A DNA stretch of 8,618 nucleotides from an uncultured Flavobacteriales bacterium. GTDB taxonomy: Bacteria; Bacteroidota; Bacteroidia; Flavobacteriales; Crocinitomicaceae. Numbering within the stretch: position 1 is the stretch's first letter; each line of letters opens with the position of its first letter. The translations under genes were made by a program, and so were the position numbers. The notes below the pieces were generated by a model. The model worked only from the letters and a program-made list of their open reading frames with translations, searched no databases and was not told the DNA's origin. The stretch is from assembly GCA_946886545.1 (NCBI GenBank), contig CAMPIU010000105.1, positions 1 to 8,618 of the forward strand, read 5' to 3'. Below are positions 1 through 5,379 of this stretch, one piece after another.

Positions 1-2064
1 GTATTGGTAGTGTAAATTATAGAACTGTGTAAAACTAGGGCAATAATATTGGATATTAATAGTGTGTGTATTGCGTGGGAAAACATGATTGGAGATCTTC
101 TGAATTTTATCATTTACCACAACCTCTTTCAGAAAAGGTCTTAATTTTCGGTATTTCGGAACTTCAAAAAAACTAATCAGCATTCCTTGAATAGTCGGGA
201 AGTAAAAGTGTTTGTTATCGGGGGAATAGTAGTTGTTTTGGAATCCGCCATTGAATTCGGTATTTAAAATCCCATCATCCTGACGCAGTCGAAAAGGAAT
301 AAGGAAATTGGCTTTGCGTGAAACGAAATCCTCGATTTTCCGTTCACTGATGATATACAAACCGTGATTAGAAGAAATGTACAGATTCCCTTTGTTATCC
401 GGTGCCAATGTGAAAATGTCATTGTCAAGCAGGCAATTTTTCATCCGGTTAAGCGGACAAAGCTTCTTGTAGTCCCAGTAATACAAACCGCCGCCGTAGG
501 TCCCGATATAGAATGTCCCGTCTTTCTTTTCATAAAATGACCGAACTTCTTTTCCATGCAATCCATTTCTGATGCTGAACTGCCGTTTGAGTTTTAAATC
601 TTCCGAAATAATAAAAAAACCATCCTCTCCTCCAACCAAAACATCTCCGTTTTTGAGTTGATAGAAGCAAATAACCAGTCCGATATTTAGTGATTTGAAT
701 AAGGGTTTGAATTCGCCTGTTGCTTCCCCCAGTGAGATGCCATTTTCTGTTCCAATCCAAATCCGTTTCTTTCGATCCTGAAAAATAGCATGGATTGATT
801 TTTTGTAAAACTCTTTGTTAATAATCCTGACAAGTTTACGATTCTTCAGAACCAGGATTCCTTTCCCCCATGTTCCTCCCCAAACTTCTCCGTTGATGTT
901 TGCAAGACATGAGAAATCGGTACGGTTTTTATAATTATAGTAGATTGAAATTGATCGCAGATCAAACTTGAAAATATTCGAGTAAGTTCCCGAAGCAACT
1001 AATTCATTGTCCGGGGTTTTGATAATCGAACTGAGGGAGGATTCTTTTAATGTCGGTTCGTCATAAACAGATAAGCATTGTTTTATTTTTAGTTGAAGAA
1101 GTCCCTTGTCATTACTTCCTGCAAAAAGAAAATTCTCATCCGAATTATAGTAAAGCGACAATATTACCTTACTTGGAAAATTGGTGTTTTGTGATTCAAA
1201 GGCGGCATAAAGACTATTCTTGTAAAAAATTCCCTTGTGGGTAGAGAGGAATATCTCATTGTGCGGACTAAAGGCAATATCAGTAAAAGACACTCCCTCT
1301 GTATTTTCTTTAAACTTTTGAGGAAATAGTTTTCCTTTATAAAAGATGGACACTTGATTGAGACCCAGTAAGTAATTTTCTCCAGTATAAGGATCTCTTT
1401 TGGCTTTGTAATAAATCTCGTTAGTTAATTTCTTCCATTTGGAATTTTGGAAAAAAAAGGTTCCGGTTGAATCGGAAAAGAAGGGAGTTTTGCCAACCAA
1501 ACCAACTCCAGAGATTGGACCGTTACTTTTTATTGTTGAGATGAAGCGATTTTTTCTGGAACCCAGCCTGGAAATCCACATCTCTCTTTTTTGGTTGATG
1601 TATATAATGGAGTCGTGGTAAAAAGAAGCGTTCATATTGTCTTCTTTTGATAAGGCTTTCGTCACCGGGGATATTTGAAAGAGCCTGTTCCGGTTGTTTA
1701 AACCATAGAGAATATTTGATTTGGGATCAAGGAACATTTTGGTGCAAAGAATCTTTCTGCTTTCATCCGTTGGGTTGATATCCGCAAATGTCTGCCCGTT
1801 GAACTCAACCAATCCGTTCGCTGTGCCGATGATGAGATTCCCGGTTTTATCAGGGATCATCGTTGAAATCTGATGCTGAGGAACTCCATCCTCAGTTCCG
1901 TAAACCCGAATGGTAAAAGGAGAAGAACTGTTTAAAGTTGATTCGATTAGTTTTCCAAGTAGTTGGGCGTGAGCAGAATGACCTCCTAGGAAAATGAAAC
2001 AGGCAATACCTAGAAGTAACCGACGAACTGGTTTGTGATAAGGGTATTTCAGTTTCGAACTCAT
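1..2064 (-). CDS. Reg_prop beta-propeller sensor protein, C-terminus beyond window edge (partial)
   Basis: The minus-strand frame is open from an ATG at 2064 to base 1, giving 688 codons with no stop, so the gene continues past the left edge. The N-terminus has a clear signal peptide: basic KPVRR, hydrophobic core at about residues 16-28, and a likely cut after AHA at residue 33. At least eight two-component-regulator-propeller type repeats (hydrophobic strand, then G-T/S-x-x-G) are visible near residues 77-88 (LIIGTANGLVEF), 271-283, 312-325, 393-406, 435-444 (IWIGTENGIS), 475-486, 518-531 (FYIGTYGGGLYYWD) and 561-572. Residues about 592-604 (LRQDDGILNTEFN) and 665-688 resemble the end of the propeller and the start of a Y_Y_Y domain. 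In this family the propeller is periplasmic and is followed by a membrane helix and a histidine kinase, or by a LytTR, LuxR or AraC-type output. The output domain here is outside the window, so its type is unknown. It lies 29 bp after the dehydrogenase gene and is probably in its operon. Ligand unknown. Confidence 0.88.
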   Translation of the reverse strand, partial: MSSKLKYPYHKPVRRLLLGIACFIFLGGHSAHAQLLGKLIESTLNSSSPFTIRVYGTEDGVPQHQISTMIPDKTGNLIIGTANGLVEFNGQTFADINPTDESRKILCTKMFLDPKSNILYGLNNRNRLFQISPVTKALSKEDNMNASFYHDSIIYINQKREMWISRLGSRKNRFISTIKSNGPISGVGLVGKTPFFSDSTGTFFFQNSKWKKLTNEIYYKAKRDPYTGENYLLGLNQVSIFYKGKLFPQKFKENTEGVSFTDIAFSPHNEIFLSTHKGIFYKNSLYAAFESQNTNFPSKVILSLYYNSDENFLFAGSNDKGLLQLKIKQCLSVYDEPTLKESSLSSIIKTPDNELVASGTYSNIFKFDLRSISIYYNYKNRTDFSCLANINGEVWGGTWGKGILVLKNRKLVRIINKEFYKKSIHAIFQDRKKRIWIGTENGISLGEATGEFKPLFKSLNIGLVICFYQLKNGDVLVGGEDGFFIISEDLKLKRQFSIRNGLHGKEVRSFYEKKDGTFYIGTYGGGLYYWDYKKLCPLNRMKNCLLDNDIFTLAPDNKGNLYISSNHGLYIISERKIEDFVSRKANFLIPFRLRQDDGILNTEFNGGFQNNYYSPDNKHFYFPTIQGMLISFFEVPKYRKLRPFLKEVVVNDKIQKISNHVFPRNTHTINIQYYCPSFTQFYNLHYQY

Positions 2065-2093
2065 ATTGCGAATTTAATACTAAATCAATTTAT

Positions 2094-2717
2094 CTAAATG
2101 CAGTGTATGCCTTTCGCATTTGACAAGGTTGCTTCAATTAATTTTTGAGCAACTTTTGAAGCGTGAATCCCTCTGTATTTCTTTGCTTTTCCAAGCAGTA
2201 AAGGACTAATCAGAAATAGAAGTCCCTGAATTATTTTCTCGCTGAAACGCTTTTCTTTTCTTGGACCGATTAAAAATGAAGGTCTTATGAAAACAGTAAG
2301 TGGAATTTCCAGCTGACTAACTCCTTGTTCCATTTCCCCCTTTGTGCGTAAATAAAAGTTCGAAGATTTTTCGTTTGCTCCAATGGAAGAAACAATACCG
2401 ATTTTTTCGACACCTGCTTTCTTGCAGAAACGTCCGAATGAGACGACATAGTCTCTATCGATTTCTTGCTGACGCTTTTTGCTTCCGGCCTTTTTGAGTG
2501 TTGTTCCCAGTGCACAAAATGCAACATCTATTTTCTCCGCCACTTCCAATTGTTCCAATTGATCAAAAGGAACAAGGACAACTTGCATTTTTGCATGACC
2601 AAAACTAAGTGGATTTCTTGCAAGTACCAAAACTTTCTCGGTTCGCGGATCATTTAATGATTGGATCAAAATTTCATTTCCAACCAAACCACTGGCTCCT
2701 GAGATGCAGATTGTCAT
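2094..2717 (-). CDS. Atypical SDR, NAD(P)-binding oxidoreductase (HTATIP2/TIP30-like)
   Basis: This 207-residue protein is an extended/atypical short-chain dehydrogenase. The N-terminal Rossmann nucleotide-binding loop is GASGLVG at residues 7-13. The strand ending VAFCALGTTLKKAGS (about 65-79) matches the family's cofactor-site segment, followed by the helix with EIDRDYV. The catalytic region is present: VSSIGAN with Ser110/Ser111, and the YxxxK pair Tyr122 and Lys126 in YLRTKGEME. IRPSFLIGPR at 144-153 is the usual substrate-side motif after the active site. The length is normal for the small CC3/HTATIP2-like group, which is often annotated as NAD-dependent epimerase or nucleoside-diphosphate-sugar epimerase. 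No signal peptide is seen, so it is cytoplasmic. The substrate cannot be read from the sequence. It starts 8 bp after the GyrI-like gene and ends 29 bp before the sensor gene, which suggests one transcript. Confidence 0.85.
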   Translation of the reverse strand: MTICISGASGLVGNEILIQSLNDPRTEKVLVLARNPLSFGHAKMQVVLVPFDQLEQLEVAEKIDVAFCALGTTLKKAGSKKRQQEIDRDYVVSFGRFCKKAGVEKIGIVSSIGANEKSSNFYLRTKGEMEQGVSQLEIPLTVFIRPSFLIGPRKEKRFSEKIIQGLLFLISPLLLGKAKKYRGIHASKVAQKLIEATLSNAKGIHCI

Positions 2718-2725
2718 TGGATAGA

Positions 2726-3181
2726 CTAGTTTTTGGCAATGTAAATATCGACTTCTGATTCTTCTCCTAACCGGGATCTGTGATCATACACTTCATAATC
2801 GTAAGTATAACTTCGGTTTAGTGTTTTATCCTGACTCCAGATGGAATGCCACGTGTCAATAATTGCTTGAGGCAAGCCTCCTTTCGCCAAAAAAGATTGG
2901 AAATTTCCACCTTCAAATTCACGACCGATTAATCCTGAGGGAATAATGTCGAGAGAAGAAACTTTTAAGCCAAGGATACAAGTATATTTTCCGGTATAAT
3001 CGCTTTCATAGTCTGTATAAATACAGACAATATCAGAATCAACCCGGTTTGGAATTTTTTCCAGTAAATTCTCTGAAATGAACTGTCCCCAAAGCGCTCC
3101 GATTGCTGTTGAAGCTTCTCCTTCCTTGTTAGAAGTCTCGGTTGAGATACCGATAATTTTGAATCCTTTTTGCCGAATCAT
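2726..3181 (-). CDS. Stand-alone GyrI-like / AraC effector-binding domain protein
   Basis: This 151-residue protein consists of one GyrI-like (SOUL/AraC_E_bind) domain of the YdeE type. The family-like features are: FKIIGIS strand at 7-13; AIGALWGQFISENLLEKIPNR at about 26-46; YTDYESDYTGKYTCILGLKV at 55-73; the P-x-G turn (IPSGLIGREFEGG) at 80-92; and the C-terminal block with W111/W115, R123, the YDYEVYDHR stretch at 127-135 and the final SEVDIYIAK at 142-150. There is no helix-turn-helix, so it is not a DNA-binding regulator by itself. Relatives bind small molecules as the sensor half of AraC or MerR regulators, or act alone; some free-standing members hydrolyse small xenobiotics or affect gyrase. 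Which applies here is unknown. It has no signal peptide. It starts 53 bp after the FISUMP gene and 8 bp before the dehydrogenase gene, so a small-molecule-handling role with the dehydrogenase is an inference only. Confidence 0.82.
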   Translation of the reverse strand: MIRQKGFKIIGISTETSNKEGEASTAIGALWGQFISENLLEKIPNRVDSDIVCIYTDYESDYTGKYTCILGLKVSSLDIIPSGLIGREFEGGNFQSFLAKGGLPQAIIDTWHSIWSQDKTLNRSYTYDYEVYDHRSRLGEESEVDIYIAKN

Positions 3182-3234
3182 TGAACTTATTTAAGACGAT
3201 GAATTTAGTTATTTCCTTTGGAATGAATATCGCA

Positions 3235-3921
3235 TTATTGATCTTTCACACAACGAACTGAGAAACCTCCGTTTTTGCGGACATATAGCGTGTTTACATT
3301 ATCGTTGAAATGGTACATGTAATTTTCCCAGACATATTTTCCTTTGTGTTCGGTTGAAGTCCACCAGGCAGTTAATAATCCTAAGCTGCTGAATTGACCG
3401 TCAGCATGTCGTTCTCCAGCCGGATTACCTGAAAAGTGACTGCTGTTCGAACCGTTTCCGTTGTATTCCCACCCTTGTTTGGATTTCAATTTTTTTCCTG
3501 CAATAGCTCTGCCTCCCAGAAATTCGGTTAATTGGATCCATTCCATACCACTTGGAATGTGTGTGCCTTTTGGAGCTAGTCCTCGCGGATCTGATACCGC
3601 ATACCAATTATAGAGCTTTCCATACAAGGAATCATTTTCCGGATTGTTTTCAAAAAAACACCAAGCAGGTTTTTCGGCTTTGCCAATCTCCACCCATTCT
3701 TCGTTTGTTTTTACTTCAGGAATTGTATCCCCGTTTCGAAAAGTACAAACGCTTAAATTTTTACGCGCCCATAATTGGTTCCCTATTTTCACATAAAGAC
3801 TGTCGGAGACCAACCCTTTTTTCCTTGGAATTAGTTCCTCTCTTTGTTCATTGTTTTTACACGCGGCAAGAAAAACAAAAAGAACAATGATATATAGAAT
3901 CAGGCTTTTCATGATTGGCAT
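3235..3921 (-). CDS. FISUMP-domain lipoprotein
   Basis: This 228-residue surface or periplasmic lipoprotein has a hydrophobic leader at residues 5-20 ending in the lipobox LAAC, with Cys21 as the lipidation site, followed by a polar linker (KNNEQREE). The rest is one Fibrobacter succinogenes major paralogous (FISUMP) domain. Its hallmark order is complete: VKIGNQLWARKNL (44-56), FRNGDTIP (61-68), PAWCFFEN (85-92), YGKLYNWYAVSDPRGLAPKG (100-119), HIPSGMEWIQLTEFLGG (121-137), AGKKLKS (141-147), GNPAGERHADGQFSSLG (165-181), WWTSTE (186-191) and the terminal GFSVRCVKD (219-227). Cys59, Cys88 and Cys224 could form a disulfide after export. The domain has no known enzymatic function; it is common in Bacteroidota and Fibrobacteres envelope lipoproteins. 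The ATG at 3921 is given as the start, but the in-frame ATG at 3912 (MKSLILY) gives a more typical leader and is equally likely. It is transcribed divergently from the ssb cluster. Confidence 0.88.
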   Translation of the reverse strand: MPIMKSLILYIIVLFVFLAACKNNEQREELIPRKKGLVSDSLYVKIGNQLWARKNLSVCTFRNGDTIPEVKTNEEWVEIGKAEKPAWCFFENNPENDSLYGKLYNWYAVSDPRGLAPKGTHIPSGMEWIQLTEFLGGRAIAGKKLKSKQGWEYNGNGSNSSHFSGNPAGERHADGQFSSLGLLTAWWTSTEHKGKYVWENYMYHFNDNVNTLYVRKNGGFSVRCVKDQ

Positions 3922-4030
3922 AAGTTACATAATGATATATAATTAGGAGATATTAAAAATAGAGCAATTTTATTGAACTATTTCGTGTAAAAACACCCTG
4001 TTGTAATTTACTGGAAATCAGTGTTAAAAA

Positions 4031-4052
4031 CGATTGTAATCATTTACAAACG
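4031..4052. promoter_or_regulatory. Operator-like dyad
   Basis: Half sites CGATTGTAA (4031-4039) and TTACAAACG (4044-4052) flank a 4-base spacer, TCAT. The inner six bases TTGTAA/TTACAA are a perfect inverted repeat, and CG/CG pair outside one mismatch. The 22-bp length and the position between divergent genes fit binding of a dimeric regulator, but no protein is identified. Confidence 0.4.
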
Positions 4053-4159
4053 AAAAATATTCGACAGTAATTAGTTAATGACCGATTTTGATTTTTAGAC
4101 TCCTACAACTTTGCATCATCAATCGGTTGAAGGTCAATCGAATCAACTATTTACAAACG
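4042..4159 (+). repeat. Exact 11-bp direct repeat upstream of ssb cluster
   Basis: ATTTACAAACG occurs at 4042-4052 and again at 4149-4159, 107 bp apart. The first copy is the right half of the dyad. The second ends 16 bases before the first ssb start codon and runs into the small palindrome AAACGTTT (4155-4162). It may be a shared half site for one regulator; chance is possible in AT-rich DNA. Confidence 0.4.
4081..4127 (+). promoter_or_regulatory. Interrupted inverted repeat around a candidate -7 box
   Basis: ACCGATTTTGAT (4081-4092) pairs with ATCAATCGGT (4118-4127), leaving two bulged T residues and a 25-base loop. The loop contains CAACTTTG (4106-4113), one base off the Bacteroidota -7 consensus TAnnTTTG. 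A TTG at 4088-4090 lies 15 bases upstream, shorter than the usual 17-23 spacing. If used, the ssb mRNA leader would be roughly 55-58 nt. Promoter function is inferred from the match only. Confidence 0.35.
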
Positions 4160-4175
4160 TTTAAAACAAACAAGT

Positions 4176-4526
4176 ATGAACACACTAAAAAACAAAGTGA
4201 ATTTAATCGGACGATTAGGAGCAAAACCTGTAGCACAAACTTTTGACTCTGGTGCAAAGAAAATCCGTCTGTCCGTTGCAACAAACGAGCGCTTCAAGAA
4301 TAAGAAAGGAGAGTGGGAGGACAACACTCAATGGCACACGGTAATTGCCTGGGGCAGGTTGTGTGATCGTATTGAGAAAGTCCTGGATAAAGGGTCAGAG
4401 GTTGTAATCGAAGGAAGAATCGTCAATCGATCGTATGAAACCAAAGAAGGAGAAAAACGCTTCTCGACCGAGATTGAACTGAATGAGTTTGTATTGTTAA
4501 ATGGAAAAAAACAAGAAAATAACTAA
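4176..4526 (+). CDS. ssb: Single-stranded DNA-binding protein, short tail-less form (first of three)
   Basis: This 116-residue OB-fold protein binds and protects single-stranded DNA in the cytoplasm. The family pattern is clear: KVNLIGRLGAKP (7-18), IRLSVATNERF (30-40), GEWEDNTQWHTVIAWGRL (45-62), KGSEVVIEGRIVNRSY (72-87) and the final strand RFSTEIELNEFVLL (95-108). By alignment with E. coli SSB the DNA-stacking positions are Phe40 (W40), Trp53 (W54), Trp59 (F60) and Tyr87 (W88), and His54 matches His55 of the tetramer interface, so it should be functional. It stops soon after the fold (GKKQENN) and has no flexible linker or acidic DDDIPF-type tip, through which classic SSBs recruit repair and replication partners. 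Short tail-less SSBs of this kind are known in Bacteroidota. It heads a three-gene ssb cluster; the ATG follows an A-rich leader. Confidence 0.93.
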   Translation: MNTLKNKVNLIGRLGAKPVAQTFDSGAKKIRLSVATNERFKNKKGEWEDNTQWHTVIAWGRLCDRIEKVLDKGSEVVIEGRIVNRSYETKEGEKRFSTEIELNEFVLLNGKKQENN

Positions 4527-4537
4527 TTAGAATCGCT

Positions 4538-4888
4538 ATGAATACTACTATTAAACAGGATCAGGTTTTGCACATGAACCATGTAAATATCATCGGAAAA
4601 ATAAGTTCGGAACCAAAAGTAAGCCTTTTGCCAGGTGGAAGAAAAGTGGTTAATTTTTCTTTAGCTACCAAGGAACATTATCTGGATAAAGATGGGAATC
4701 TTCAGGTCAAACAAGATTGGCATCGGCTAACTGCGTTTGGAAGATGGGTCAATATCCTGGAAGAGTTATGTGCGAAAGGTATCAATGTTGCGGTGGAAGG
4801 CAGATTGGTTAGCCGCTTTTATAAAACAGAGTCGGGAGAACGAAAAATGTTCTCTGAGATTGAGGTCAACGATTTAATTATTTTATAA
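4538..4888 (+). CDS. ssb: Single-stranded DNA-binding protein, short tail-less form (second of three)
   Basis: This 116-residue SSB paralogue starts 11 bp after the first one ends. The OB-fold landmarks are HVNIIGKISSEPKV (15-28), VVNFSLATKEHYLDKDG (37-53), KQDWHRLTAFGRW (58-70), KGINVAVEGRLVSRFY (80-95) and MFSEIEVNDLIIL (104-116). The stacking positions are Tyr48, Trp61, Phe67 and Tyr95, and the interface His is His62, so the DNA-binding set is intact though different from the first copy (Tyr for Phe, Phe for Trp). The protein ends exactly at the last beta strand, with no linker or acidic tip. The annotated start adds twelve residues not typical of the family. The in-frame Met13 (ATG at 4574, MNHVNIIGKI) would give a standard N-terminus and may be the real start. 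The TAA is immediately followed by the ATG of the third copy, so translation is probably coupled. Confidence 0.9.
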   Translation: MNTTIKQDQVLHMNHVNIIGKISSEPKVSLLPGGRKVVNFSLATKEHYLDKDGNLQVKQDWHRLTAFGRWVNILEELCAKGINVAVEGRLVSRFYKTESGERKMFSEIEVNDLIIL

Positions 4889-5200
4889 ATGTTGCGAAAT
4901 CAAGTTACGTTGGTGGGGCGTCTGGGATCAGACGCTACCATCACCACCTTTGAAAACGGTTCTATGGTTGCCCGTTTCCAATTTGCGGTGGATAACCAGT
5001 TGAAAAAAGTCGAGTCTGATTCGAAAGCATTATATCGCATGTTTGCATGGGGAAATACGGCCAGTTTTTTAACCAATTATTGTAAGAAAGGCAACAAATT
5101 AGCAGTTTCCGGAAGGTTGGTTAATCGAACTTATGTGGATAAAGAGGGACGCTCACAAAGAGTTACTGAAGTGGAAGTCAGACAAGTCGTTAAGTTTTAA
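4889..5200 (+). CDS. Divergent SSB-like OB-fold protein (third of three)
   Basis: This 103-residue protein has the SSB layout: NQVTLVGRLGSDATI (4-18), MVARFQFAVDN (26-36), LYRMFAWGN (48-56), KKGNKLAVSGRLVNRTY (66-82) and RVTEVEVRQVVKF (91-103). It is the most divergent of the three. Aligned on the AWG motif, the conserved Trp-His of the fold (W54/H55 in E. coli) is replaced by Leu48-Tyr49, and the W40 position is Leu38. Trp54 (F60 position) and Tyr82 (W88 position) remain. The beta2-beta3 segment is also shorter and lacks the usual acidic-Thr-x-Trp-His context. It has no C-terminal tail. It may bind ssDNA weakly, act only in a hetero-oligomer with its neighbours, or have a PriB-like accessory role; these are inferences. 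Its ATG abuts the preceding TAA with zero spacing, and an intrinsic terminator follows 39 bases after its stop. Confidence 0.82.
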   Translation: MLRNQVTLVGRLGSDATITTFENGSMVARFQFAVDNQLKKVESDSKALYRMFAWGNTASFLTNYCKKGNKLAVSGRLVNRTYVDKEGRSQRVTEVEVRQVVKF

Positions 5201-5239
5201 ATGGTCTTAATGATTATAACTCTTAACGATGTGCAGTTG

Positions 5240-5266
5240 AACGGGAGTCATTTGGCTCCCGTTTTT
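5240..5266 (+). terminator. Intrinsic terminator of the ssb cluster
   Basis: AACGGGAG (5240-5247) pairs perfectly with CTCCCGTT (5256-5263). A further T-G and C-G pair closes an ATTT loop, giving a stem of about 10 bp, and it runs into a five-T tract (5262-5266). It lies 39 bases past the stop of the third ssb gene. No A-tract precedes it, so it should act on the plus strand only. Confidence 0.88.
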
Positions 5267-5352
5267 AGATTCCGTTAAACTGAAATCTTAGCCATTCATC
5301 TATATTTAAGTAACCTTTCGTATATTTTTCATTAAATCCAAGAATTTCCGTC

Positions 5353-5360
5353 TAATTTTG
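5353..5360 (+). promoter_or_regulatory. Bacteroidota -7 promoter box for the outer-membrane receptor gene
   Basis: TAATTTTG is a perfect match to the phylum's TAnnTTTG -7 element and stands 19 bases before the start codon at 5380. A TTG -33 element is not obvious at the expected distance. Transcription would start around 5366, giving a very short leader of about 14 nt. The bases TTTGTATCATCAA (5357-5369) match TTTGCATCATCAA in front of the ssb cluster at 12 of 13 positions. Confidence 0.6.
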
Positions 5361-5379
5361 TATCATCAAACTTGACACA

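Larger units (their letters stand above)
3922..4175. promoter_or_regulatory. Divergent intergenic control region between FISUMP gene and ssb cluster
   Basis: This 254-bp AT-rich non-coding region separates two divergent genes and must hold both promoters. It contains the dyad at 4031-4052, the direct repeat 4042-4052/4149-4159, the interrupted inverted repeat 4081-4127 and a candidate plus-strand -7 box at 4106-4113. TTGTAA also occurs twice in the same orientation (4001-4006 and 4034-4039), 33 bp apart, about three helical turns. On the minus strand TAAAATTG at 3965-3972 is one base off TAnnTTTG and could drive the leftward genes, but no good -33 partner is seen. No ORF of interest lies inside. 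Confidence 0.5.

Noticed and set aside
530..1621. Short open frames on both strands in the first 2 kb, which make it look gene-poor or pseudogenic
   Set aside because: One minus-strand frame is open without a stop from 2064 to base 1 and encodes a coherent Reg_prop protein with a signal peptide; the short frames are shadows of it.
3182..3234. A promoter or terminator between the FISUMP and GyrI-like genes
   Set aside because: No TAnnTTTG match within tolerance and no hairpin with a T-tract could be found on the minus strand in these 53 bases.
3552..3890. A 112-codon plus-strand open frame antisense to the FISUMP gene
   Set aside because: The opposite strand encodes a complete FISUMP lipoprotein and this frame shows no family features.
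4176..5200. The ssb cluster as part of a plasmid, phage or integrative element
   Set aside because: No integrase, transposase, relaxase, phage gene, tRNA or att-like repeat is seen nearby, and the flanking genes look chromosomal. Transfer is not excluded, but nothing here shows it.
5201..5239. A small extra gene between the third ssb gene and the terminator
   Set aside because: Only a few codons are open after the stop and no start with coding potential is seen; it is plain 3' untranslated sequence.
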